Of a stretch of DNA of 10,531 nt, positions 1 to 7,347 are shown one piece after another. Source of the stretch: Devosia sp. (GTDB lineage: Bacteria > Pseudomonadota > Alphaproteobacteria > Rhizobiales > Devosiaceae); NCBI GenBank assembly GCA_028290685.1, contig JAQGJI010000040.1, forward strand, positions 1 through 10,531, in the 5' to 3' direction. Position 1 is the first letter of the stretch, and each line of letters opens with the position of its first letter. A program made the translations under genes and the position numbers. The notes under the pieces were generated by a model that worked only from the letters and a program-made list of their open reading frames with translations, was not told the origin of the DNA and did no database searches.

Positions 1-729
1 AGCCGCCAGGTCGGCCGGCGACAGGCGAAGCATCTGCACGTTGCGCGTTTCCAGGGTGCGGAACTCGGCCTGACGTTCAGCCAGATAGGCAGCGAGTTCT
101 GCCTCGGTCGGCGGCGCTGGCGGCTGAATGTTGTTGGCGCTCAAGGTGAAATAATCGATGGTGCGCTGATCGGCAGCGTAGCGATTGACAAGGCCGGACG
201 CCGTAGCGGGCAGGGCGGTATCGCCAAAAAGACTGAGCACCAATTGCTGTCGCCTCGCGGCGTCGGATTGATCCTCAAAATACTCGGCCTCCGTCAATCC
301 GCTCATTTGCAAGACCTGGTTGAACGCGTTAGGATCAAAGGTTCCGAGTGTACCGTGGAAGCTGGGGTCTTCACGCAGCATCTCGCTGAGCTTCTGCTCG
401 GAAACGCCCAGGCCAAAACGATCGGCCAATTGGTTGAGGGCGGCGTCCTGAGCCAGGTTTTGCAGGACGGAAGTGGGAATGCCGAAATTCAAGGCTTCTT
501 CGGCCGTGGGTATGGAGCCGATTTGTTGGGCGACCTGGTTGATCCTGGCCTGGTAGGCCCGCAGGAACTCGCGTGAATTGATGTCTTCATCGCCTACGCG
601 AGCCACGGTATTGGTCCCAAAGTCGGTAATGACGTTGTTGATGCCAAAGCCCGCAATTCCAACCAGCAGGAACGCGCCCATGATTTTGCCAGGCCATGAT
701 TTTGCGAAACCGCGCAAACTATCGAGCAT
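1..729 (-). CDS. ppiD: PpiD/SurA-type peptidylprolyl isomerase, N-terminal part (cut by left window edge)
   Basis: The minus-strand frame starts at an ATG at 729-727 and stays open to base 1, giving 243 residues without a stop; the C-terminal part lies outside the window. The N-terminus has a short basic stretch (MLDSLRGFAKSWPGKIMG) followed by one hydrophobic segment at about residues 16-34. This is the single inner-membrane anchor expected of PpiD, with the rest in the periplasm. Residues about 42-165 (starting TVARVGDEDINSREFLRAYQ) look like the SurA N-terminal chaperone domain that binds unfolded outer-membrane or secreted proteins. The parvulin PPIase domain would lie beyond the edge, so I cannot tell whether it is intact. 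The Shine-Dalgarno is weak (GGAAC about 10 nt upstream). It is divergent from tpiA across 123 bp, an arrangement I associate with Hyphomicrobiales. Family assignment is confident; the exact symbol is by analogy. Confidence 0.85.
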   Translation of the reverse strand, partial: MLDSLRGFAKSWPGKIMGAFLLVGIAGFGINNVITDFGTNTVARVGDEDINSREFLRAYQARINQVAQQIGSIPTAEEALNFGIPTSVLQNLAQDAALNQLADRFGLGVSEQKLSEMLREDPSFHGTLGTFDPNAFNQVLQMSGLTEAEYFEDQSDAARRQQLVLSLFGDTALPATASGLVNRYAADQRTIDYFTLSANNIQPPAPPTEAELAAYLAERQAEFRTLETRNVQMLRLSPADLAA

Positions 730-793
730 TTCAGACGTTCCGTTCAGCAACCAAGGCTTTACCGCACCAGCGGGACCGCACTAGTAATCCACT

Positions 794-827
794 TTGACAG
801 CCGGGGTTAGGGCAAACCCAGCCCCGG
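794..827 (+). promoter_or_regulatory. Candidate tpiA promoter -35 box with adjacent slipped inverted repeat
   Basis: A perfect TTGACA lies at 794-799 in the 123-bp ppiD-tpiA divergent spacer. No good -10 hexamer follows at 17 bp (CCCAGC), so the promoter call is weak. Directly downstream, CCGGGG (801-806) is complementary to CCCCGG (822-827), while GGGTT (804-808) is complementary to AACCC (815-819). The two pairings compete, so this could be an operator dyad or two alternative hairpins in the 5' leader of tpiA. A minus-strand TTGCAC-17-TAACCC for ppiD overlaps the same region but is no better. Confidence 0.3.
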
Positions 828-852
828 TGCAAGAGGTAGCAGGAGCTAAAGA

Positions 853-1608
853 GTGACGACGACAATCTCACCACTGATCGCGGGCAACTGGAAAATGAAC
901 GGCACGCGAGCTTCCCTGGACGAACTCTCGGTGTTGGCAAGCATGCTCACGACAGGCGAGGCGCCCCGCGCCATCGTGGTCGTTTGCCCGCCGGCGACTA
1001 TTGTGGCGGCTGCTGCGCGACAGGGAGCGACTGCTGGTATCCAGATCGGCGGGCAGGATTGCCATACGGAAGGGTCAGGCGCTCATACCGGCGATATCGC
1101 CGCTGGAATGCTGGCCGATGCCGGGGCACAATACGTGATCATTGGACACTCCGAGCGCCGCGCCGAGCATGGGGAAACAAACGATCAAGTTCGCTTGAAG
1201 GCAGTTGCTGCTATAGCGGCAGGACTGAAACCCATCATCTGCGTGGGGGAAACCGAGGCGCAACGCGATAGCGGGCAGGCTGAAAGCGTGGTTGCGGGGC
1301 AGCTGGCAGGCTCAGTTCCCGACGCCGCGGAAAACCACGAAGTTAACATAGCGTACGAGCCGATTTGGGCGATCGGAACCGGCCGCACGCCAAGCAATGA
1401 AGAAATTGCCGCCATGCATGCATGCATCCGCCAAGCGCTGGTGGATCGGTTCGGCGACAAGGGGCTCAGCATCCGTATTCTGTACGGTGGGTCGCTCAAG
1501 CCGCAGAACGCGCGTGAAATCCTTGCAGTTGAAAACGTCAACGGCGGGCTGGTTGGCGGCGCAAGCCTCTTGGCAAAAGACTTCTACACCATTATCTCGG
1601 CGGTATAG
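853..1608 (+). CDS. tpiA: Triosephosphate isomerase
   Basis: Cytosolic glycolytic/gluconeogenic enzyme that interconverts dihydroxyacetone phosphate and glyceraldehyde 3-phosphate; it usually works as a dimer of TIM barrels. The 251 residues match the usual length of about 250. Visible active-site elements in order are N12 and K14 in GNWKMNG, the electrophilic H99 in IIGHSERR, the catalytic base E169 in AYEPIWAIGTG, the mobile loop 6 at about 170-180, and the phosphate-binding YGGSL (211-215) and GGLVGGASL (231-239). The start is GTG at 853: AGGAG at 841-845 is seven bases upstream and the protein begins just before the first barrel strand, as in the family. It is the first gene of the rightward cluster with secG and pyrG; the secG start is 108 bp downstream. 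All catalytic residues are present, so function should be normal. Confidence 0.97.
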   Translation: MTTTISPLIAGNWKMNGTRASLDELSVLASMLTTGEAPRAIVVVCPPATIVAAAARQGATAGIQIGGQDCHTEGSGAHTGDIAAGMLADAGAQYVIIGHSERRAEHGETNDQVRLKAVAAIAAGLKPIICVGETEAQRDSGQAESVVAGQLAGSVPDAAENHEVNIAYEPIWAIGTGRTPSNEEIAAMHACIRQALVDRFGDKGLSIRILYGGSLKPQNAREILAVENVNGGLVGGASLLAKDFYTIISAV

Positions 1609-1620
1609 CAGCGCGTGCGG

Positions 1621-1652
1621 CAGAGGCTGGCGGAATCTCCGTCGCGCCTCTG
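1621..1652 (+). other. Stable hairpin in the tpiA-secG spacer
   Basis: CAGAGGC (1621-1627) pairs perfectly with GCCTCTG (1646-1652). Inside it GGCGGA can pair with TCCGTC (one G-U) around a three-base loop, so a nearly continuous stem forms 12 bases after the tpiA stop. No U-rich tract follows, so it is not a typical intrinsic terminator. It may stabilise the tpiA message end or act as a processing site. Confidence 0.4.
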
Positions 1653-1716
1653 GCGTTTGGCGCGGGGGGCGTGTATGACGCGCCAACTTTGTAATAGACC
1701 TATAGACTGAGACACG

Positions 1717-2220
1717 ATGGCGAACGTCCTGATTGTGGCCTATCTGCTGATCGTCCTGGCGTTGATTGCGGTTATTCTGCTGCAACGATCCGAGGGCGGC
1801 GCACTGGGCATTGGTGGAGGCGGCGGCGGCTTTATGACCGCACGCGGCTCGGCCAATCTGTTGACCCGAACAACAGCAATTCTGGCCACCCTGTTTTTTG
1901 CGACGGCTATCGGGTTGACCATCCTGTCCGAGCTGGACCGCGGCACCAGCGGTATCTTGGACCGGGCTACGGCAGCCGACGGTGGGGCGGCGCCCACCAG
2001 CGTTCTGGACGCTCTGAACTCCTTGCAGGACGGCACGACAAGCGATCTTCCAGTTCCCGTCGGTGATCCAGCTGCTCCAGTTGGCACTGATCCGGTTACA
2101 CAGGACATTGCACCTGCTTCTGCGGGTCCGGCACCTGCTGCAGCAGCACCGGACACAGCAAGCGATCTGCCGGTGCCCGAGGCCCCGGCCCAGGCGCCCG
2201 CAGCGCCGGCCACCAACTAA
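1717..2220 (+). CDS. secG: SecG, preprotein translocase subunit, with long Ala/Pro-rich tail
   Basis: Inner-membrane subunit of the SecYEG channel that assists SecA-driven export. The first 75 residues carry the full family core: transmembrane segment 1 at about residues 3-22, the conserved cytosolic loop LLQRSEGGALGIGGGGGGF (21-39) with GFMTARG, then NLLTRTTAIL leading into transmembrane segment 2 at about 52-71. Residues 76-167 form a low-complexity tail rich in Ala, Pro, Asp and Thr, which is common in alphaproteobacterial SecG and makes this longer than the 110-residue E. coli form. The tail has an internal repeat, SDLPVP at 109-114 and again at 149-154, also visible at DNA level. ATG at 1717 has only a weak ribosome site (GAGAC). 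It is followed by an intrinsic terminator, so transcription probably ends or is reduced here before pyrG. Confidence 0.93.
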   Translation: MANVLIVAYLLIVLALIAVILLQRSEGGALGIGGGGGGFMTARGSANLLTRTTAILATLFFATAIGLTILSELDRGTSGILDRATAADGGAAPTSVLDALNSLQDGTTSDLPVPVGDPAAPVGTDPVTQDIAPASAGPAPAAAAPDTASDLPVPEAPAQAPAAPATN

Positions 2221-2240
2221 CCGCCGCAAGGCGAACCGGA

Positions 2241-2273
2241 GAGGGGGATGGAAACATCCCCTTCTTTCTTTTG
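2241..2273 (+). terminator. Intrinsic terminator between secG and pyrG
   Basis: A ten-base stem with one G-U pair (2241-2250 with 2255-2264) is closed by a GAAA tetraloop and followed by the pyrimidine-rich tract TTTCTTTTG (2265-2273). It lies 20 bases after the secG stop and should end tpiA-secG transcripts fully or in part. Confidence 0.8.
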
Positions 2274-2274
2274 T

Positions 2275-2297
2275 GTAGAGCCAGACGCGGGCTCTAC
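2275..2297 (+). promoter_or_regulatory. Perfect inverted repeat in the pyrG leader
   Basis: GTAGAGCC (2275-2282) and GGCTCTAC (2290-2297) form a perfect eight-base dyad with a seven-base spacer, immediately after the terminator and 33 bases before the pyrG ATG. It could be an operator or a 5' leader hairpin. A poor promoter-like pair (TTGTGT 2271-2276, CTACGA 2294-2299, 17 bp apart) would place the dyad in the promoter spacer. The ribosome site AAGGTGA (2318-2324) lies outside the hairpin. Confidence 0.4.
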
Positions 2298-2330
2298 GAA
2301 TCTGTTCTGATGTGATTAAGGTGAACGCCC

Positions 2331-3959
2331 ATGGCTCGGTACGTATTCATCACCGGAGGCGTGGTCTCCTCATTAGGTAAGGGTCTTGCATCGGCGGCGC
2401 TGGGCGCAGTCCTGCAGGCGCGTGGCTACAAGGTCCGGCTGAGAAAGCTTGACCCTTATCTCAACGTCGACCCAGGTACGATGTCGCCAACCCAGCACGG
2501 GGAGGTGTTTGTTACCGACGATGGAGCCGAGACCGATCTGGATCTGGGCCATTACGAGCGCTTTACCGGACGCGCTGCAAACAAGCGCGACAACATCACG
2601 ACCGGCCGCATCTATTCCGATATTCTCGCTAAGGAGCGGAAGGGGGAATATCTTGGCGCCACCGTTCAGGTCATTCCCCACGTTACTGACGCCATCAAGA
2701 ACTTCGTCCTTGAAGGCAATGAAGAGTTCGATTTCGTTCTTGTCGAGGTCGGCGGAACGGTCGGCGACATCGAGGGCTTGCCGTTCTTTGAGGCCATTCG
2801 CCAGCTTGGCAATGATCTGCCCCGCGGGCAGGCCTGCTATCTTCACTTGACGCTGATGCCCTACATTCCCTCGGCAGGCGAGCTCAAGACCAAGCCGACC
2901 CAGCATTCGGTGCGTGAATTGCGCTCGATCGGCATCTCGCCCGATGTGCTGCTGGTGCGCTGCGATCGCCCGATCCCGGAGGGCGAGAAAAAGAAGCTGT
3001 CCCTGTTCTGCAACGTCCGCGAAAGCGCCGTTATCCAGGGATTGGACGTGGCTTCGATATATGATGTGCCGCTAGCCTATCATAAGGAAGGACTGGACCG
3101 GGAACTGCTGGCCGCATTCGGCATCACCGACGCGCCGGAGCCTGATCTTTCGGCCTGGCAGGAGGTTTCCGGCCGGCTGCACAATCCTGAAGGCGAGGTC
3201 AACATTGCCATTGTCGGCAAATACACTGGCCTCAAGGATGCCTACAAATCCTTGTCCGAAGCCCTGACGCACGGCGGCATAGCCAACAAGGTCAAGGTCA
3301 ATCTGCAGTGGATCGATTCGGAGGTATTCGAGCGCGACGACCCGGCGCCATACCTTGAGCATGTCCATGGCATATTGGTGCCGGGTGGTTTCGGTGAGCG
3401 TGGTTCAGCCGGCAAGATCGAAGCTGCGCGCTTTGCCCGGGTCAAGGACGTGCCATATTTTGGCATCTGCTTTGGCATGCAAATGGCGTGCATCGAAGCG
3501 GCGCGCAACACGGCAGGGATCAAGAACGCCTCTTCCACCGAATTCGGCCCGACCAAGGAGCCGATCGTGGGGATGATGACCGAGTGGGTTAAAGGCAATG
3601 ACACCGAAAAGCGCTTCACGGAGGGCGATTTGGGAGGCACGATGCGATTGGGCGCTTATCCTGCCCAGCTAACCCGCGGCAGCCGCGTGGCCGATATCTA
3701 TGGCTCGACGCGCATTTCCGAGCGCCACCGGCATCGCTATGAAGTGAACATGGACTATCGCAAGCTGCTCGAAAAGAATGGCCTGCTGTTTTCAGGCGTG
3801 TCGCCGGATGGCAAGCTGCCCGAAATCGTGGAGCGGACCGATCATCCCTGGTTCATCGGCGTGCAGTTCCACCCCGAGCTCAAGAGCAAGCCGTTCGAAC
3901 CGCATCCTTTGTTCGCCAGCTTCATTGCTGCTGCAATGGATCAGAGCCGGCTGGTTTGA
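2331..3959 (+). CDS. pyrG: CTP synthase (glutamine-hydrolysing)
   Basis: Catalyses the last step of de novo CTP synthesis, UTP + ATP + glutamine to CTP, in the cytosol; active as a tetramer and usually inhibited by CTP and activated by GTP. At 542 residues it has the usual length. The N-terminal amidoligase domain (about 1-265) opens with the ATP-binding loop in FITGGVVSSLGKGLASA and contains the conserved KLDPYLNVDPGTMSP segment. The C-terminal class I glutaminase domain (about 285-540) shows the oxyanion strand VPGGFGERG, nucleophile C380 in GICFGMQMA, and H514 and E516 in QFHPEL, completing the triad. ATG at 2331 follows AAGGTGA at six bases. The preceding terminator suggests its own promoter or regulated readthrough. 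The DUF4169 gene follows after 12 bases and is probably co-transcribed. Confidence 0.98.
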   Translation: MARYVFITGGVVSSLGKGLASAALGAVLQARGYKVRLRKLDPYLNVDPGTMSPTQHGEVFVTDDGAETDLDLGHYERFTGRAANKRDNITTGRIYSDILAKERKGEYLGATVQVIPHVTDAIKNFVLEGNEEFDFVLVEVGGTVGDIEGLPFFEAIRQLGNDLPRGQACYLHLTLMPYIPSAGELKTKPTQHSVRELRSIGISPDVLLVRCDRPIPEGEKKKLSLFCNVRESAVIQGLDVASIYDVPLAYHKEGLDRELLAAFGITDAPEPDLSAWQEVSGRLHNPEGEVNIAIVGKYTGLKDAYKSLSEALTHGGIANKVKVNLQWIDSEVFERDDPAPYLEHVHGILVPGGFGERGSAGKIEAARFARVKDVPYFGICFGMQMACIEAARNTAGIKNASSTEFGPTKEPIVGMMTEWVKGNDTEKRFTEGDLGGTMRLGAYPAQLTRGSRVADIYGSTRISERHRHRYEVNMDYRKLLEKNGLLFSGVSPDGKLPEIVERTDHPWFIGVQFHPELKSKPFEPHPLFASFIAAAMDQSRLV

Positions 3960-3971
3960 CAAGGAGAGGCC

Positions 3972-4148
3972 ATGGCGGACATCGTCAATCTTCGTCAGGC
4001 CCGAAAACAGAAGGCTCGCACTGACAAGGCTACCCGGGCGGAGCAGAACCGGATGTTGTTCGGCCGCACCAAGGCGGAAAAGCTCAAGCAGGCCGCCGAA
4101 AGGGCTTTGGCTGATAAACATGTCGAGGGGCACAAGCGGGAAGATTAG
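3972..4148 (+). CDS. DUF4169 family small protein (58 aa)
   Basis: A 58-codon gene starting with ATG at 3972, with AGGAG at 3962-3966 five bases upstream and the pyrG stop only 12 bases before, so it is very probably translated from the pyrG message. The sequence begins MADIVNLRQARKQKAR, has a central NRMLFGRTKAEK and ends VEGHKRED. These are the hallmarks I know for DUF4169, a short, highly charged, probably helical family of alphaproteobacteria with no established function. There is no signal peptide or membrane segment; the content of Lys, Arg, Ala and Glu suggests a cytosolic helical protein that could bind nucleic acid or a ribosomal or metabolic partner, but that is only a guess. In other alphaproteobacteria I associate this family with fumC neighbourhoods, so its place after pyrG is of some interest. 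Confidence 0.85.
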   Translation: MADIVNLRQARKQKARTDKATRAEQNRMLFGRTKAEKLKQAAERALADKHVEGHKRED

Positions 4149-4362
4149 CGGCGCGGCATTCCTGCGCTGCTTGGATCGCGGGGTGCCCCCCGACCACTAT
4201 ACCTCATCCTGCGCCCGTACCGGGCAGGTGTGCTGAGCCCGGACCGATGTCGCGGCGCTCTGCTTATGTGATCTTTTTCCCTCGCCCTCTTTTCATCGAC
4301 ACACAGCCCGTTTAGGACAGGCGCACAAAACGACGAAACCCATCCGGGAAGGGCGCCAAACA
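4149..4362 (+). promoter_or_regulatory. Non-coding spacer and 5' leader upstream of eno
   Basis: No gene is visible in these 214 bases. Near its left end are GC-rich hairpins: CGGGG with CCCCG around 4171-4185, and CCTG/CAGG plus CCCG/CGGG (4208-4228) with a two-base bulge and TAC loop. None has a U-tract, so they are at best weak ends for the pyrG transcript. A pyrimidine-rich stretch (about 4272-4294) follows. I find no convincing -35/-10 pair. The eno ribosome site GGGAAGGG (4346-4353) is nine bases before its ATG. Confidence 0.45.
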
Positions 4363-5640
4363 ATGTCTTCAATCATCCACGTCATGGGCCGTCAAATCTA
4401 TGACAGCCGCGGCAATCCGACTGTCGAAGTTGATGTGGTGTTGGACGATGGCAGCTTTGGCCGCGCGGCTGTTCCCTCGGGCGCCTCCACCGGGGCGCAC
4501 GAGGCAGTAGAACTGCGCGACGGCGGCAAGAAGTATGGCGGCAAGGGCGTGCTCCAGGCCGTCGAGAACGTCAACAACGTAATATCCGATGAGATCCAAG
4601 GCATGGACGCCCTGGATCAGCTGGCCCTCGATCAGGCGATGATCGAACTCGATGGCACGCCCAACAAGTCGCGCCTGGGCGCCAACGCCATTCTGGGCGT
4701 GTCCCTTGCTGTCGCCAAGGCCGCAGCAGAGTCCAGCGAATTGCCGTTTTACCGCTATATTGGCGGGCCAAACGCCCATGTGTTGCCGGTACCCATGATG
4801 AACATCATCAATGGCGGCCAGCATGCTGATAATCCGATCGACATGCAGGAATTCATGATCCTGCCAGCGGGCGCGGAAAACCTCGCAGACGCGGTGCGCA
4901 TTGGATCGGAGATTTTCCATACCCTGAAAAAGGGCCTTTCTGCCGAGGGGCACAACACCGCTGTTGGCGACGAGGGCGGCTTTGCGCCCAACCTCAAATC
5001 TGCCGATGATGCGCTGGGCTTCATCATGCGCTCGATTGAAAAGGCGGGTTACAAACCGGGCGAGGACATATTCCTTGGCCTTGATTGTGCAGCCACCGAA
5101 TACCACAAGGGCGGAAAGTACGAAATGGTGGGCGAGGGGAAGTCCTTGTCGTCCGAGGAAAACGTGCGGTTCCTTGAAGACTTGGCCAATCGCTATCCCA
5201 TTATCTCCATTGAGGATGGCATGGGCGAGGACGATTGGGACGGCTGGAAAGCCTTGACCGAGGCGATCGGGAAAAAGGTGCAGCTCGTCGGCGACGACCT
5301 TTTCGTAACCAACACGCAACGCCTGGTGTCGGGCATCAAGATGGGCGTGGCCAATTCGATCCTGGTCAAGGTCAACCAGATCGGTTCGCTGTCGGAAACG
5401 CTGAACGCGGTCGATACAGCCCACCGGGCTGGCTATACCTCGGTGATGTCGCACCGCTCGGGCGAAACCGAAGACTCCACCATTGCCGACCTCGCAGTGG
5501 CGCTCAACTGCGGCCAGATCAAAACCGGCTCGCTCTCGCGCTCTGATCGTCTGGCTAAGTACAATCAGCTGATCCGTATCGAAGAACAGCTAGGTACTTC
5601 GGCAAAGTACGCCGGATATTCAGTGGTCAAGGGTCGCTGA
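4363..5640 (+). CDS. eno: Enolase (phosphopyruvate hydratase)
   Basis: Converts 2-phosphoglycerate to phosphoenolpyruvate in lower glycolysis; in many proteobacteria it is also a degradosome partner. At 425 residues it has the usual bacterial length. The N-terminal capping domain (about 1-130) includes QIYDSRGNPTVEV and the loop SGASTGAHEAVEL. In the barrel I see the substrate loop INGGQHADN (149-157), the catalytic acid E204 in VGDEGGF, Mg ligands D241, E284 and D311, and catalytic base K336 in the signature ILVKVNQIGSLSET, followed by SHRSGETED. All catalytic positions are present. ATG at 4363 follows a purine-rich ribosome site. It is preceded by 214 non-coding bases where related rhizobia often carry kdsA, and followed after 12 bases by a strong bidirectional terminator, so it ends the rightward cluster. 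Confidence 0.98.
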   Translation: MSSIIHVMGRQIYDSRGNPTVEVDVVLDDGSFGRAAVPSGASTGAHEAVELRDGGKKYGGKGVLQAVENVNNVISDEIQGMDALDQLALDQAMIELDGTPNKSRLGANAILGVSLAVAKAAAESSELPFYRYIGGPNAHVLPVPMMNIINGGQHADNPIDMQEFMILPAGAENLADAVRIGSEIFHTLKKGLSAEGHNTAVGDEGGFAPNLKSADDALGFIMRSIEKAGYKPGEDIFLGLDCAATEYHKGGKYEMVGEGKSLSSEENVRFLEDLANRYPIISIEDGMGEDDWDGWKALTEAIGKKVQLVGDDLFVTNTQRLVSGIKMGVANSILVKVNQIGSLSETLNAVDTAHRAGYTSVMSHRSGETEDSTIADLAVALNCGQIKTGSLSRSDRLAKYNQLIRIEEQLGTSAKYAGYSVVKGR

Positions 5641-5652
5641 GCAGGTACGGAA

Positions 5653-5687
5653 AAAAAGCCCGGCATCGCTGTCGGGCTTTTTGTTTT
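5653..5687. terminator. Bidirectional intrinsic terminator between eno and amn
   Basis: AAAAAGCCCG (5653-5662) pairs with CGGGCTTTTT (5673-5682), with further pairing inside the ten-base loop, and TTGTTTT follows on the plus strand. On the minus strand the same stem is followed by seven T residues, so it can end both eno and the convergent amn, whose stop is 58 bp away. Confidence 0.9.
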
Positions 5688-5744
5688 GCAGCGCGTCAAT
5701 CGCTCCTCGCTGCGCTAACCCGCCTTCGCGGGGGGGCATTGCGG

Positions 5745-7220
5745 TTATTGAAAAGCGGTTTCCGCAAAGCTGCGTAGCTTGCGCGAATGCAGCCTTTCGG
5801 CTGGTTGGTCGCGCAGGATTTCCATTGCACGAAGGCCGATCTGCAGGTGACGATTGACCTGTGTGCGATAAAAATCCGAAGCCATGCCGGGCAACTTGAG
5901 TTCCCCGTGCAATGGCTTGTCTGAGACGCACAGCAGCGTGCCATAGGGCACCCGAAAGCGGAATCCATTGGCCGCTATGGTCGCCGACTCCATGTCAAGC
6001 GCCACCGCCCGGGATTGGCTGAGCCGCTGGGTGATTTCCGTCTGGTCGCGCAGTTCCCAATTCCGGTTGTCGAAGGTCGCGACCGTCCCGGTGCGCATGA
6101 TCTTCTTGGTCTCGATTCCCTCTGTCTGCGTGATCTCCTCGACGGCCTGTTCCAGCGCGACCTGCACCTCGGCTAGCGCCGGCACCGGTACGGTCAAGGG
6201 CAGATCAGCGTCGAGCACGTGATCTTCGCGCACATAAGCATGGGCAAGCACGTAGTCGCCCAGCTCCTGGCTGTTGCGCAGGCCAGCACAGTGCCCCAGC
6301 ATGATCCAGACATGGGGGCGAAGCACCGCGATGTGATCGGTGATCGTTTTGGCATTGGATGGGCCGACACCGATGTTGACCATGGTGATGCCGCGGCCAC
6401 GGCTGGCGGTCAGGTGGTACGCAGGCATTTGCGGAGCCCGCACCGGCGCATCGCCCGCGACATTGCCGCCTTTCAGAGCATTGTCGGTGATGACGTTACC
6501 CGGCTCGATAAAGCTTTCGTAATGCGGATGTCCGGTGCGCATGTATTCCTTGGCAACGCGGCAGAACTCGTCGATGTAGAAGGCGTAATTGGTAAAGATC
6601 ACAAAGTTCTGGAAGTGACGGGCGTCAGTTCCCGTGTAGTGGCTGAGCCGGAACAGTGAATAGTCCACGCGTGGGGCGGTAAAGGCCGCCAGTGGGTAAG
6701 GACCGCCACGAGGCGGTACGAAGGTGCCATTGGCGATTTCATCGTCGGTATTGCCTAAATCTGGCGCATCGAACACATCGCGCAACGGAATATTCAAGGC
6801 GTTGAGCGCTTCACCGTCGATCCGCTCACTGGCCGCAACAGCGAAGTGCAATGGAATCGGCGTGTCGGATTCCCCAATATCGATCGTTCCGCCATGGTTT
6901 TTCAGGATAACCGTAAACTGCTCCTGGAAGTAGGTCCGGAACAGATCAGGTGCGGTGACCGTCGTGCGGTAAAGTCCGGGGGTGTGCAAAAAGCCATAGG
7001 GCAGGGTGCTTTCGGAGCGGCTGTAGCTTGTGGAGCGGACCTCGACCTGCGGATAGCAGGCGCGTACACGACCAGGTGGCACTACACCTTCGGTCAGCGC
7101 TGCCAGATGTCCGCGGATGAAGCCGGTGTTGCGATGGTAAAGTTCAGCCAAGTACTCCCATGCCTTTTCCGGGTCGGTGAAGGATTGCTTTTCAGAGCGG
7201 GGCGGGCTGATCGTGGTCAT
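5745..7220 (-). CDS. amn: AMP nucleosidase
   Basis: Hydrolyses AMP to adenine and ribose 5-phosphate in the cytosol, controlling adenylate levels and feeding purine salvage. The 491 residues fit the E. coli protein (about 484). The N-terminal family domain spans about 15-190 (FTDPEKAWEYLAELYHR, later YGFLHTPGLYRTTVTAP). The C-terminal nucleoside-phosphorylase-like domain spans about 275-480 with VNIGVGPSNAKTITDH, MLGHCAGLRNSQELGDYVLA and the substrate-binding ALDMESATIAANGF (D409 and E411), then LLCVSDKPLHGELKLPG. The ATG at 7220-7218 has AAGGA five bases upstream (7230-7226). It stands alone, convergent with eno and divergent from folD. In E. coli amn belongs to the Pho regulon; here I see only a single CTGTCAT half-site at 7315-7309, not a proper Pho box. 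Confidence 0.96.
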   Translation of the reverse strand: MTTISPPRSEKQSFTDPEKAWEYLAELYHRNTGFIRGHLAALTEGVVPPGRVRACYPQVEVRSTSYSRSESTLPYGFLHTPGLYRTTVTAPDLFRTYFQEQFTVILKNHGGTIDIGESDTPIPLHFAVAASERIDGEALNALNIPLRDVFDAPDLGNTDDEIANGTFVPPRGGPYPLAAFTAPRVDYSLFRLSHYTGTDARHFQNFVIFTNYAFYIDEFCRVAKEYMRTGHPHYESFIEPGNVITDNALKGGNVAGDAPVRAPQMPAYHLTASRGRGITMVNIGVGPSNAKTITDHIAVLRPHVWIMLGHCAGLRNSQELGDYVLAHAYVREDHVLDADLPLTVPVPALAEVQVALEQAVEEITQTEGIETKKIMRTGTVATFDNRNWELRDQTEITQRLSQSRAVALDMESATIAANGFRFRVPYGTLLCVSDKPLHGELKLPGMASDFYRTQVNRHLQIGLRAMEILRDQPAERLHSRKLRSFAETAFQ

Positions 7221-7347
7221 CGAGGTCCTTCAACTTCGCGCACTCCGGATTGAACGCGCTCACGGGCGGAAACTTGATTCAGGCATTTTGTGCGCCTGAT
7301 CTGTGTGAATGACAGTTTCCCCACTGCGGTTCAACACCCCGAGCAGT

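Noticed and set aside
244..784. Two plus-strand open frames at the left end
   Set aside because: They mirror the PpiD-type gene on the minus strand, which has a membrane anchor and SurA-like domain; no ribosome sites or recognisable products.
1312..2229. 305-codon minus-strand open frame across tpiA and secG
   Set aside because: Antisense to two unambiguous genes, Arg/Cys/Gln-rich nonsense composition with no family likeness; a high-GC shadow frame.
4369..5454. 361-codon minus-strand open frame across eno
   Set aside because: Fully antisense to enolase; product has no recognisable motif and reflects codon bias of the true gene.
5688..5744. GC-rich hairpins between the eno terminator and amn stop as a REP-like repeat
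   Set aside because: Short stems (GCAGCG/CGCTGC, CCCGC/GCGGG) occur, but no second copy is in the window, so repeat status cannot be shown.
7301..7315. Pho box upstream of amn
   Set aside because: Only one CTGTCAT half is present (minus strand); the second half at the 11-base period does not match, so E. coli-like PhoB control is not supported.
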